DNA from: Obelidium mucronatum | Lineage: Eukaryota; Chytridiomycota; Chytridiomycetes; Chytridiales; Chytriomycetaceae | Assembly: GCA_025765595.1 (NCBI GenBank) | Contig: JAIVFH010000480.1 | Span: 1-17,963 of the forward strand | Length of the DNA: 17,963 bases | Reading direction: 5' to 3' | Part shown: positions 1 to 9,524 of the stretch, one piece after another | Numbering within the stretch: position 1 is the first letter of the stretch | Layout: each line of letters begins with the position of its first letter | Notes under the pieces: generated by a model | The model's input: only the letters and a program-made list of their open reading frames with translations | What the model was told of the DNA's origin: nothing | Databases searched by the model: none | Program-made: the position numbers and the translations under genes

Positions 1-144
1 CCTAGAGAAACTGGCGGTTGGCGTGGGAGAGAGGCTGCCGCTGGTTCTGCGAATAGCGGTGGGTCTAGCAATGTGAGCTCGTCTGGAAAGTTGTTCCCCA
101 GTACTCGCGGAATCAGTGATAGCCCATCAGAAAATAAAGAGTAG
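1..144 (+). CDS. Possible 3' end of an unidentified gene (partial, runs off the left edge)
   Basis: Reading frame 1 is open from the first base to a TAG at 142-144. It encodes a 47-residue hydrophilic tail rich in Ser, Gly and Asn, of the kind seen in disordered C-termini. The first five bases, CCTAG, could equally be the end of an intron with the exon starting at base 6. There is no recognisable domain and no start in the window. It lies just upstream of the disrupted orphan copy at 180-604. Low confidence: a 47-codon open frame can occur by chance. Confidence 0.3.
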   Translation, partial: PRETGGWRGREAAAGSANSGGSSNVSSSGKLFPSTRGISDSPSENKE

Positions 145-179
145 GTGAAGATTTAAAACTGTTGTCCTTTGTTTTTGAA

Positions 180-604
180 CAGCAGCGCCGTGCTGTAGTG
201 GCACATGGAGCTACTTGTTCTCTGCGCCGGTGTCAGTGTCGTAACTCTTAGGGTTAGACATGCGGGGTAGCGAGGCAACGCGAGGGCTTGATATGAAGGA
301 GCGGGATGACAAGGACCGACGTCAATAGAGAAGGTTTAGAAAAAGTTATAATAAACATGACTGCCAGAGGACTCCAACGTGACCTGCCAAGCCGGCGGCG
401 TGCCCCGTGCGCCGCCGTGCCCATACGCCGGAGTCCACAGTCAGTGTCAGATCTGTCCAGTGGCTCGACACAGCCACACCCAACGATGGCCATTCAAAAC
501 TGGTTTTCAGGTTTGAAATTGCCGAATGCTCTCCTCCGGACTTTGGCTGGGAGCATGTTTACCCTGATGGATATGAGGGGCTGAGAATCAATACGGTCAA
601 ATAA
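180..604 (+). pseudogene. Short, disrupted relative of the orphan gene at 840-1974
   Basis: Two blocks match the downstream gene. Block 1 (about 190-240) encodes ELLVLCAGVSV, and all five base differences from the second copy in these codons are at third positions. Block 2 (about 449-604) encodes SVQW and then FRFEIAECSPPDFGWEHVYP, ending at a TAA at 602-604. Everything between SVQW and this C-terminal block in the longer gene, about 250 codons, is missing here. The two blocks are separated by 208 bp bounded by a 9-bp direct repeat (GTCAGTGTC at 232-240 and 440-448); removing one repeat unit restores the alignment and the frame exactly. Upstream of block 1 the frame is also shifted relative to copy 2. 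An ATG at 205 opens block 1, so a short spliced product is not excluded. Family function is unknown. Confidence 0.5.
232..448. repeat. 199-bp insert bounded by a 9-bp direct repeat
   Basis: GTCAGTGTC occurs at 232-240 and again at 440-448, enclosing 199 bp (241-439) that have no counterpart in the related gene at 840-1974. Deleting 208 bp restores a collinear in-frame alignment with that gene. This is the pattern of a target-site duplication. The insert has no clear terminal inverted repeats. It starts with GTAACT and its right flank reads CCACAG, so part of it could act as an intron: GT at 236 to AG at 440 removes 205 nt and keeps the frame with one extra residue. It also holds an 8-bp GC-only inverted repeat (393-400 and 410-417) and a telomere-like TTAGGGTTAG near its left end. 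Confidence 0.55.
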
Positions 605-839
605 AACTGACAGCGTTTAACTTGTACTTTACTGCACCATCAAACACGAACAGACAGCAGGGCTGCTGGGTATGCGAGACTCAGAATTGGGGAGCATAGC
701 AACTTGGATAAATATGGAAGCATGCGTTTAACCCTCACTCTGGTGCTTACTGAGAGCAGTCCTACCTGGTGGCGAGGAAGAATCGAGATATTCAAGGTTT
801 TCCTGTATTTTAATCAGCAAATTGAGTAGATTCTAGCCA
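605..839. other. Intergenic spacer between the two orphan copies
   Basis: About 235 bp with no convincing reading frame on either strand. A short open stretch near 750-800 could be a leader exon of the downstream gene, but no splice pair of normal length connects it. Confidence 0.35.
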
Positions 840-1974
840 ATGAACTCAAGACTAAAGTCTCTGTGCTACTGCCGAGCTGTAATGCAGCACGGAGTGGAAC
901 TTCTTGTTCTCTGTGCAGGTGTCAGCGTCTCTTCAGTCCAGTGGATTGAAACCAATAGCCCCACCCAAACCGCTACTATCGATTGCGATGGTTATGTAGC
1001 TGGCAACGCCGCTAACGTTATCGACGATGCAGAATGCGATCAACAACACAGAAGAGAAACAGCCCTTATTTCACTCTATCGGTGAGCTTGATTAATTGCA
1101 CAAAGTTGAAAGCACTAAAAACACCTGAATCACAAAGCCTCACAGATACAGTATCTCGCCTACAAGATATCAATAACCCTAATGGTCCTCGTACTTCTCA
1201 GGGATCGCTTGATCATTTGGACGGATGTGTGCCGGCAGACTCACCTGCAAGTTTGGACTTGGCGGTTATCAAAGAATTCAGTCAATTAGTAGGATGTAAT
1301 GACGGCTACCATACTGCTCTTCTTGCCCTAGAAGAATCATTGACCCACATTGACCGCATTGTTCTCGCCGCGTTCGAGACTGTCAAGCAAGCGAAGCACT
1401 TTCATGTCATTGCTGATCACAACCCCAGCTTTGAAGCCAATGTGAAATCTTTGGTTGACCTCCCGGAACTGAATGAACCGGTTCCTAGCACACCTGTGGT
1501 AGTTACGGACGCCTTCAGCCGCAATATGAGGGGGTTTGGCTTCTTGTACAGTTTTGCAAATGCAATAGCCACTGGAAATCCAGATACGTTTTTGGAGTAT
1601 GCGGATCCTTTGTTCCATGTGTGGGAGTTGTTCAGATCCTCGGGGGACAGTAGACCTAACTTCACACTGGAAATTTGCGATCGTACCACACCAGTCAAGA
1701 AATGGATGCAACGTAAGATTGAAATGGGAGCAGTATTTGAATTCTTTGACTATAATTTGAATTGGAATGGAAATGACCCGCGGTTGGTGCCAATGTCGTT
1801 GTCAGATTTGCCGACAAGACAACATTGCGTGGCATGGTGTCGGTGCATATGACCAGGGGCTTTCCGTTGAAGCTGCTTTTCAGGTTTGAAATCGCGGAAT
1901 GTTCTCCTGCTGATTTTGGTTGGGAGCATGTTTATCCTGCTGGATACGCTGGACTGGAAGTTGACAAGAAGTAG
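840..1974 (+). CDS. Unrecognised protein, about 330 aa, with a frame break near the 3' end
   Basis: I do not recognise the family. The frame from ATG 840 runs to 1081, where a GTGAGC donor begins. An intron at 1082-1137 (56 nt, ends CAAAG) joins it in phase to a frame open to 1852. The C-terminal part, including FRFEIAECSPADFGWEHVYP, lies in the next frame and ends at a TAG at 1972-1974. A candidate intron at 1733-1818 (86 nt, GTATTT...ACAAG) would join these frames, giving exons 840-1081, 1138-1732 and 1819-1974. The region it would remove also looks codable, so a frameshift is the alternative. Coding is supported by comparison with the copy at 180-604: third-position differences dominate at both ends. 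No signal peptide or membrane segment is evident; the middle is rich in aromatic residues. Confidence 0.5.
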
Positions 1975-2167
1975 CTGTTGGAATTGCAAGTAAAAAAGTC
2001 TTTGTTGGGAATATTGACTTTTTTTCGCACATGGTATTCTAATTATGAAATGGGGCAAGTAAGAGGTCTCTTCCAGGGATATTCAGACCTCTCGATTGCG
2101 CATTAAACAAACTTGGTTTCACCAATGATGATTGATCTCAGTGCGTTTGTATGAAACAAGATTGAAA

Positions 2168-2536
2168 ATGGCCCCACTGGAGCAGCTTGGCACCGACCAC
2201 ATATTGTCTAAACGCGCATCCACCACATCCACAACCCGTTGGATTATCGTCGGAGTTTTCCTATCTATCGTCGTGATTGGGTTCATATGTTGCATCGTTT
2301 GGGCATGCCTTGACTGCTTTCGGCAACCCAAAATCAAAAAGGTGCCAACAAATCATTCTCATCAGATCTATTCACATGTATTCGGGTTCACAATCACGCG
2401 ACGAGAAAACACTGCGGCAGCGGAGCCGTCAGAAGAAGCACCAGATTCAGAACGACTGGGAACCTATGGGTTTATGGTGGCAGATGCCGCATTGGTCCAT
2501 AACCAAGCAACAGCAACAACTTCTCCAAACACTTGA
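2168..2536 (+). CDS. Small putative single-pass membrane protein, 122 aa
   Basis: ATG at 2168, TGA at 2534-2536; the frame is open a little upstream but without another ATG. A hydrophilic N-terminus of about 24 residues is followed by one strongly hydrophobic segment (about residues 25-48, starting WIIVGVFLSIVVIGF) that contains and is followed by several Cys (ICCIVWACLDCF), possible palmitoylation sites. Lys-rich residues come next, favouring a cytosolic C-terminus, then a polar Thr/Ala/Glu-rich tail. I recognise no family. The gene is convergent with the Beclin gene, with only 100 bp between the two stop codons. The combination of a membrane segment and a positive flank makes it more likely real than chance, but a single short exon with no recognised homologue keeps confidence moderate. 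Confidence 0.45.
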   Translation: MAPLEQLGTDHILSKRASTTSTTRWIIVGVFLSIVVIGFICCIVWACLDCFRQPKIKKVPTNHSHQIYSHVFGFTITRRENTAAAEPSEEAPDSERLGTYGFMVADAALVHNQATATTSPNT

Positions 2537-2636
2537 AATTACCCTTAGCTTTTTTTTTTTGGCCACTCTCGCCTCATATTCCTGAGTAAAAAAAAAACTA
2601 TTCCAACCCCATCATACATCATACAAGATTTTTGCC

Positions 2637-4105
2637 TCAGTTTATTTTAGAAGACACGCAATAAACAAGCAGCCATCGAAGATTGACGAGCACGTACTTT
2701 AAAGCTCGTGTCCACTGATCGTCCTGATTGAATTGTACACGGATGGAAGCGTCTCCAATACGATCCTTATGTATTCTATTATATCCAAAGAAGAGAGGGG
2801 TTAAAAAAGACACTCAAAGGAGATTTTTGATTTTTTCGAATAATAAAAAAAAAAACTCAACGAATAAGGAAGCTTCAACTTTGGATCCCGTTGCTGCACA
2901 AAATCGCCCAACTGCTGAATACAATTCAAAAATGCAACGAGAGCGGAATCGAATCGGCGATTCCAAAAGAGAAGGACAGTAAAATCATTTGAACCGTAAA
3001 GCTCATAGGCAGTTTTTTCTCCATTGTTGGTGGCAGCTGAAGCATCGCCTATTTTTTCAATACGCGAGAAACTGCCCATTGGAACAAGCTTGTATGTTTG
3101 AAAAACGAATCCGAGTTTCGTTGCTAAAATGTCGAGGAGGAGGACTGCTTGGCCCAATGCGGCATTGATTTCATGCCATTCTACCTGGATGAGATGAAAA
3201 AAAGGTTTTAATAAAAAGGAAAGGTATCCCAGGATTAAATGATACAAACAGGTTGTGTTGGCAATCGACCTAACCGGAAGCCTGTGATTTCCAAATTGAC
3301 AAGTAAGCGGACATGAGCCAGAGTTAAAAGAAGCGCCGGCATACCGTTTATTGTTCCAAAGGGCCCGTCATGCCAGATGCGGAAGGCGTCGTTGAAGACG
3401 TTTGTCTTTTCGAGGCGTTCGAGCTGGCGCAAGACGGCAGCGTGTTTGAAGTTGAACGAGTCCCTCTCGCGCTCGACCTCGCTCGTTTGCATCTGCAGCG
3501 CGTTCACGTCCTGCCAGTACTGGGCCTCCAGACGATCGAGCGCCTTCAGTTCTCGCAGCGCGTCGTCCAGCTCCAGCCTCGCGCGCGCCGCCTCGCGCTC
3601 GAGCTCCTCGAGTTCGCGCAGCGCGTCTTCGAAGCTGGCGCCGGACGCGTCGTCCGCGTGCTGTTCGCGTTCGCCGGCGCCGCCGCCCGCGCTCCGGAGA
3701 AAGGCGGCGTACGCGTCGCGCTCCCTGCGCGCATCGGCGACGCGCGTCTCGATGCGCAATTGCACTTCGTCGACGCAGCCGCGGCAGAGGCTGAAGGCGG
3801 TGTTGTCGGTGTTGTTGTCGTTCGACGTGTTCGCGTCGCCCCCCAGTGACTCACCGCCAAGTGACTCACCGCCAAGCTCCGCCACCAGCCGCAGCAGCGT
3901 CGCCGTCGTCTTGAGCCGCGCGCTGCGGCTGCCGTCGCCGGACTGCGGCGGCGCCAGAAGCACAAACGAGCTGGCGGCGTTCGGCGGCGTCCTGCCGTGC
4001 GCTTACGTCAGCAAACAACCCAGCAACACAGCAACACAGCACGGCCCACACCCACCCGTCGTCGCCAGCGAGGCGGCTGCCGCATTCGACGCACGCCAGT
4101 GACAT
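2637..4105 (-). CDS. BECN1: Beclin-1/Atg6 autophagy protein, 396 aa
   Basis: Scaffold of the class III PI3-kinase (Vps34) complex that starts autophagosome formation and acts in endosomal sorting. Exons on the reverse strand: 4056-4105, 3345-3991, 3250-3281, 2862-3184, 2637-2775; introns are 63-86 nt and all GT-AG. Visible in order: a CxxC at residues 5-8 and a second at 86-89 (LCRGC), the pair typical of Beclin; a BH3-like stretch at about 42-57; an acidic/Arg-rich coiled coil from about 92 to 210; then the evolutionarily conserved domain with [62 protein letters not shown] and a C-terminal [15 protein letters not shown] membrane-contact region. Length is a little below human (450). The N-terminal linker contains a duplicated 15-bp unit. 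The gene is divergent from DDX49 across 53 bp. The 63-nt intron at 3282-3344 has no stop, so it could be mistaken for coding sequence. Confidence 0.93.
3845..3874. repeat. 15-bp tandem repeat inside Beclin exon 2
   Basis: AGTGACTCACCGCCA occurs twice head to tail (3845-3859 and 3860-3874), encoding a repeated Gly-Gly-Glu-Ser-Leu between the BH3-like segment and the second CxxC. The two units are identical, so the expansion is recent. Confidence 0.85.
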
Positions 4106-4158
4106 TTTTATTTTTATTTATTACTTTTTTTTTGTTTTTTTCTTCACATAAAGAAGAA
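4106..4158. promoter_or_regulatory. 53-bp divergent promoter of Beclin and DDX49
   Basis: Only 53 bp separate the two start codons. The spacer is almost entirely T and A on the top strand, with runs of 9 and 7 T, in sharp contrast with the GC-rich exons on both sides. Both 5' UTRs and both core promoters have to fit here or overlap coding sequence. No classical TATA box stands out. Confidence 0.6.
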
Positions 4159-5614
4159 ATGAAAGGCGCCAAAACGTTTGAAGAGCTCGGCGTCAGCAAG
4201 TGGCTGTGCGACGGCCTTGCGGCGATTGCAATCACGCAGCCGACAGAGATCCAGGCCGTGTGCGTCCCGCAGATCCTCGACGGCAGAGACTGCGTGGGCG
4301 CCTCGCGGACAGGTTCGGGAAAGACTGGTTGGTGTCGGCGTGTGGTGTGTTTCTGCCGCGAGTCGCTGATCCAAACAAACACAGCTGCCTTTGCGCTACC
4401 GATTCTGCAGAAGCTGGCGGAAGATCCGTACGGCCCTTTTGCCCTGGTTCTGACTCCGACTCGAGAACTCGCCTATCAGATTGCAGAACAGTTTCGGATT
4501 CTCGGAACTGGAATCTCGCTAAAACTATCGGTTGTTGTTGGCGGGATGGATATGATGAAGCAGGCCCTTGAACTTTCAAAACGTCCACATGTCATTGTGG
4601 CCACTCCCGGTCGACTTGCAGACCACATCAAGAGCAGCGCCAATGCAATCAACTTTAAGAAACTCAAATTTGTTGTTATGGATGAATGTGATCGGCTTCT
4701 GGATCCTTCGTTCAGTGAGGTATGAAGTTCGATTACTGTTTTTATTATATCACCATCCCTTGTTCTTACTTACAATTTCCTCTCTTCTTTCTTTCCAAAA
4801 GGACCTTGACGAAATCCTCAGCATCTGCCCCAAAAAGCGTCAAACCCTCCTCTTCACTGCAACCCTCACCGAAGAAATCGAACAACTCAACGCCGCCTCA
4901 AAGCCTTTCGTATACCAATGCGCAAGCACAACCCGTTTCGACACTGTCGAAAAACTAGACCAAAAATACGTCTTTATCCCATCCACAGTCAGAGACGCGT
5001 ACATGGCATACATGGTACGCACGCTATTCCCAAACAAATCCATGATTATATTCACGGGGAAATGCCGCACCGCGGAACGTGTTCGTATCCTCTTGCGGGA
5101 ATTGGGAGTTCGATCTACAGCGCTTCATGCTCAAATGAGTCAATCGGATCGGTTGGGTAGTCTGGCGAAATTCAAGAGTGGGATCGTGCCGATTCTGATT
5201 GCGACGGATGTTGGGTCTAGAGGTCTTGATATTCCGTTTGTGGAAGTTGTCTTTAATTATGAATTGCCCGCTGATGCTGCTGATTATGTGCACAGAGTTG
5301 GTAGAACGGCTCGTGCTGGTAGAGGCGGTCTTGCTGTTTCCTTGGTGACGGAAAGGGATATTGATATCTTGCAGAATATTGAAGGCAAAATAGACAAGAA
5401 GCTGGATGAATTTCCTGTCCCAGAGAAACCCGTGTTGGAAACATTGAATGAAGTTGGGCTTGCAAAGAGAGTTGCAAACATGCATTTGATTGATACAAAG
5501 TTTGGGGAAAAGAAGAGAACGAATATGGAGAAGCATGGCAGTGGTGGCTCATCATCGCGTGCATCCGACAAAGCCGGGTCCGACAAACAACCAAAAAAGA
5601 AACGAAAGATTTAA
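4159..5614 (+). CDS. DDX49: DEAD-box RNA helicase, DDX49/Dbp8 type, 438 aa
   Basis: ATP-dependent RNA helicase of the nucleolus needed for 18S rRNA processing and small-subunit assembly. Exons: 4159-4327, 4385-4719, 4802-5614 (introns 57 and 82 nt). Motifs in order: Q motif (FEELGVSKWLCDGL, then a Gln in TQPTEIQ), motif I GSGKT at 52-56, Ia PTRELA at 81-86, TPGR, motif II DECD at 156-159, motif III TAT at 187-189, IIFTGK, TDVGSRGLDIP, and motif VI HRVGRTARAGR. The stretch around DPYGPFALVLTPTRELAYQI and GGMDMMKQALELSKRPHV is close to DDX49/Dbp8 rather than other DEAD families. The C-terminus ends in a Lys/Arg run (KQPKKKRKI) fitting nuclear import. Length matches yeast Dbp8. The first intron has no in-frame stop, so the start of its exon 2 is set by homology. 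Confidence 0.95.
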
Positions 5615-5712
5615 TTTAAAAATATATATATTAGTTCAAATACACTGATTCGTAATTTATCACAAACGCGGATTGAAACGCGGATACCCTTTTTTGGTGA
5701 AGAAAAAAAAAC

Positions 5713-8700
5713 ATGTCTCAAATGGAAGGAGTACAACAAGCGCCCGTCGATGCAATCGATGAAGGGCTTTATTCACGACAACTGTGAGTGAAAAATCGAT
5801 CGCTTGAATTTAGATTGAAGGCCTTGTGGTACATGCTTTACTGACTTGCTTGTTGTGGTGGCTTTTCTTATACAACAGATACGTATTGGGAAAGACAGCA
5901 ATGCTTGCCATGAGTCAATCTAATGTACTCATTGTTGGATTGAAGGGTCTTGGTGTGGAAATTGGTGAGTGCTGATCGTTGTTTCGTGTTAAGTGTGCTG
6001 AGTTATTTTAATGCCCAACAAACAGCAAAGAACGTCATTCTCGCGGGTTTGTTCTCCTAAAAATTGCGTCTCGGGATAGGAATGCAACTGATTATGTGGT
6101 GCTTTCAATCAGGAGTCAAGTCCGTTACACTTTACGACCGTGGATTTGTTGAAGTCACCGATCTGTCATCTCAAGTAAAGCAAACTCATTTTTTTGAAAC
6201 AACGAATCCCTCGACGTATATTTTTAATTCTCTTTTTTCGTTCTATTATCCTAGTTTTACTTGCACATGAGCGACATTGGAAAACCACGGGCCCAAGCAA
6301 CAGTACACAGGCTGGCTGAACTCAACAGCTACGTCCCCGTATCCGTCGTGGACTCAGATTTGACGGAAGCAGAGCTGAAGAAATATCAAGTGGTTGTTTT
6401 GACGGATGCACCGTTGGCTGAGCAATTGCGCGTCAATGAAATCACACACAGAAACGGAATTAAATTCATTGCGGCTGATATGCGAGGATTGTTTGGGTGA
6501 GTTTGAAAATTGTTTCCAGCCGTGAAAAGTGTCTTGGTTTTAAAAAGGCCCGTTTTTGATGTTTAGATCCGTGTTCAACGACTTTGGAGATGCATTTGTT
6601 GTGACTGATCAGACTGGAGAAGAACCAGTGCATGGAATGGTTGCAGGAATCTCGGCAGTTGAGTCTCTTCAACCTTTGAATGCGGGCATACCGCTCACGA
6701 CGATTTTTCTGTTTTGTAGGAAGAGAATGGACTCGTAACGTGTTTGGAAGACCATCGTCACGGTCTCGAAGATGGCGACTACGTAACGTTCCACGAAGTT
6801 CAGGGAATGGAAGCCTTGAACGGATGCGAGCCACGGAAAGTGACTGTGTCTGGTCCGTACACATTCAAAATTGGTGACACAAGTAACTTGGGCAACTACA
6901 AAACTGGCGGTATTTTCACTCAAGTGAAGCAACCGAGAACTTTGAAATTTGTAAGTGATTTTTTCCCTTTGTTTTTGTTCGTTTCCTTTCTTCTCATTTT
7001 TCTTCTTCTGTTCAAAAAAGGCGCCATTGAAAGAATCTCTCCTTGCACCTGAATTTGTCTTCTCCGACTTTGCCAAGTTTGATCGCCCAGCTCAACTTCT
7101 CGTTGCCTTCCAAGCGTTGGACGCTTTCCGCGCCAAACACTCTGTTCTCCCACTTCCACGAAACGAAGCTCACGCCGCTGAAGTCTTTGCCAACGCGCTT
7201 GCCATCAACGCTCAATCCCCAAACCCAGTTGACTTGGACGAAAAGCTCATCAAGGAACTCTCCTACCAAGCACGTGGAGACTTGACACCCATGGCGGCTG
7301 TCCTCGGAGGCCTCGTTGCCCAAGAAGTCTTGAAGGCGTGTTCTGGAAAGTTTTGCCCAATCTACCAACACTTGTTCTTTGACAGTTTGGAGTCGTTGCC
7401 ATCCAACAGCGCCTTGACTGAACAAAGCTGCAGACCGCAAGGGACTCGATACGATGGTATCATTGCCGTATTTGGAGCCGAATTTTTCACGAAATTGACA
7501 AACGCGCGTCAGTTTTTGGTTGGCGCTGGAGCGATTGGTTGTGAAATGCTCAAAAACTGGGCCATGCTTGGGTTGGGAAGTGGACCAGAAGGTTACATTT
7601 TTGTGACGGATATGGACACGATTGAAAAGTCAAACTTGAACCGTCAGTTCTTGTTCCGTCCCAAAGATGTGGGTCGTTTGAAGAGTGAGTGTGCGGCGAG
7701 TGCCGTGGAAGCCATGAACCCAGACCTGAGGTCCAAAATCAAGTCTTTTGCGGACCGTGTGGGTCCAGACACTGAAAACATTTTTGGTGATGATTTCTGG
7801 GAGGGTCTGACGGGTGTTACGAATGCCTTGGATAATGTGGATGCGAGAAAGTATGTCGACAGACGGTGTGTGTATTACAGAAAGTCTCTGTTGGAGAGTG
7901 GTACTTTGGGAACCAAAGGAAACACTCAAGTGGTTTTGCCGGGGTTGACGGAGTCTTACTCGTCTTCCAACGATCCACCAGAGAAGTCTATCCCAATTTG
8001 TACTTTGAAGAACTTCCCAAACCAGATTGAACACACTATTCAGGTTAGTGATTCATTTTTTGTTGTTCTTCATGTTTTTATGTTAAACCGTATTTTTAGT
8101 GGGCCCGTGACATCTTTGATGGATTGTTCAGAGGTCCTGCGGAGAACGTCAACCTCTACTTGACTCAGGCCAACTACATCAACACTACGTTGAAGGAACC
8201 TGGAACTGCTGTACGTTTTCGTCTTTGACCTTTTGGGTTTCCCGTTGCACATTACTTACTGTTTGTTGTAGAAGGAAGTCATCGAAAGCATCCACGGTAT
8301 GCTAGTAACTGACCGACCAAAGTCCTTTGAGCAGTGCGTTGCTTGGGCCAGATTCAAGTTCCAAGACTACTTCCACAACCAAATCGCCCAACTGCTCTAC
8401 AACTTCCCTTCAGATGCAGTTACATCCACTGGAACTCCATTCTGGTCTGGCCCCAAGCGTGCTCCAACAAAACTTGTCTTTGACGCTGAAGACCCACTTC
8501 ACCTGGACTTTATTATTGCTGCCTCCAACCTGTATGCCTTCAACTTTGGATTGAAGGGGGAGAGAGATAAGAAGTACTTCCAGAATGTGCTTGCTACCAT
8601 CAACGTTCCAGAGTTCCAACCAAAGACTGGTGTCAAGATTCAAGTTCAAGAGAATGAAAATATTCAGTCGCAGTCCACTGGTTAGTTTTTTTTAATTTAT

Positions 8701-9524
8701 GCTGGTAAAAAGAGAGAAGTTGGTGTTGAAGGGTCTTTTTTTATTTTAGATGCTTCCGAATTGGAGGGACTTGTGAAGGCGCTCCCAAGTCCATCTGCCC
8801 TGGCCGGTTTCAAGCTTCAACCTGCTGACTTTGAGAAGGATGATGACTCCAACTTCCACATTGATTTCATCACTGCCACATCCAACTTGCGTGCGAGCAA
8901 CTACAACATTGCTGTTGCTGATCGTCTCAAGACCAAGTTCATTGCTGGAAAGATTATCCCAGCCATTGCGACCACAACTGCTTTGGTTACTGGACTTGTT
9001 TGTCTCGAGTTGTTCAAGGTATTTTGCATTGTGCTTGGCGGGCTTCTTACATTTGATACTCAATTCGTTCTATATTTTTTTCTTTTTTTGGCAAGATCAT
9101 TGACGGAAAGTCCAAGATTGAAGACTACAAGAATGGATTCATCAACCTTGCCCTTCCATTCTTTGGCTTCTCTGAGCCGATTGCCGCTCCCAAGTTCAAG
9201 TACCACGGAGACAAGGAATGGACTCTGTGGGACCGTTTCGACATCCACGGGAACTTGACCTTGAAGCAACTGATTGAAAAGTTCAAGACAGACTACGAAC
9301 TTGAAATCACAATGCTTTCATCTGGTGTTTCAATGTTGTACAGTTTCTTTATGCAAAAAGCCAAGCGTGAGGAAAGACTCAATATGACAATCTTGGAGTT
9401 GATTGAGAGCATTAGCAAGAAGCCTGTTCCTGCGCATGTGAAGGCGATTGTATTGGAAGTTTGTGTGAATGATCGGGATGGAGAAGATGTAGAGGTTCCA
9501 TATGTGAGAATTGTGGTGCGTTGA
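5713..9524 (+). CDS. UBA1: Ubiquitin-activating enzyme E1, 1014 aa
   Basis: Adenylates the ubiquitin C-terminus with ATP, takes it onto a catalytic Cys and passes it to E2 enzymes. Twelve exons: 5713-5783, 5879-5964, 6026-6046, 6113-6174, 6255-6496, 6567-6657, 6720-6950, 7021-8043, 8100-8210, 8272-8680, 8750-9018, 9096-9524; introns are 56-95 nt. Domains: inactive adenylation half ([28 protein letters not shown]), first catalytic half-domain, then the active adenylation domain with nucleotide loop [13 protein letters not shown] from about residue 435 and [12 protein letters not shown]. The catalytic Cys is residue 595 in [12 protein letters not shown]. The second catalytic domain follows, then a C-terminal ubiquitin-fold domain beginning near [11 protein letters not shown] that recruits E2. 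It lacks most of the variable N-terminal extension of animal UBA1. The start is the first ATG, 98 bp after the DDX49 stop. Exon 3 is only 21 nt. Confidence 0.97.

Noticed and set aside
232..450. Simple GT-AG intron exactly matching the 208-bp extra segment in orphan copy 1
   Set aside because: No GT...AG pair removes exactly 208 nt. The only frame-keeping pair I found removes 205 nt (236-440), so I describe it as an insertion that may be spliced rather than a plain intron.
3370..4102. Long forward-strand open frames of up to 241 codons opposite the Beclin gene
   Set aside because: They are antisense frames kept open by the GC-rich composition of Beclin exon 2; the reverse-strand product matches Beclin domain by domain.
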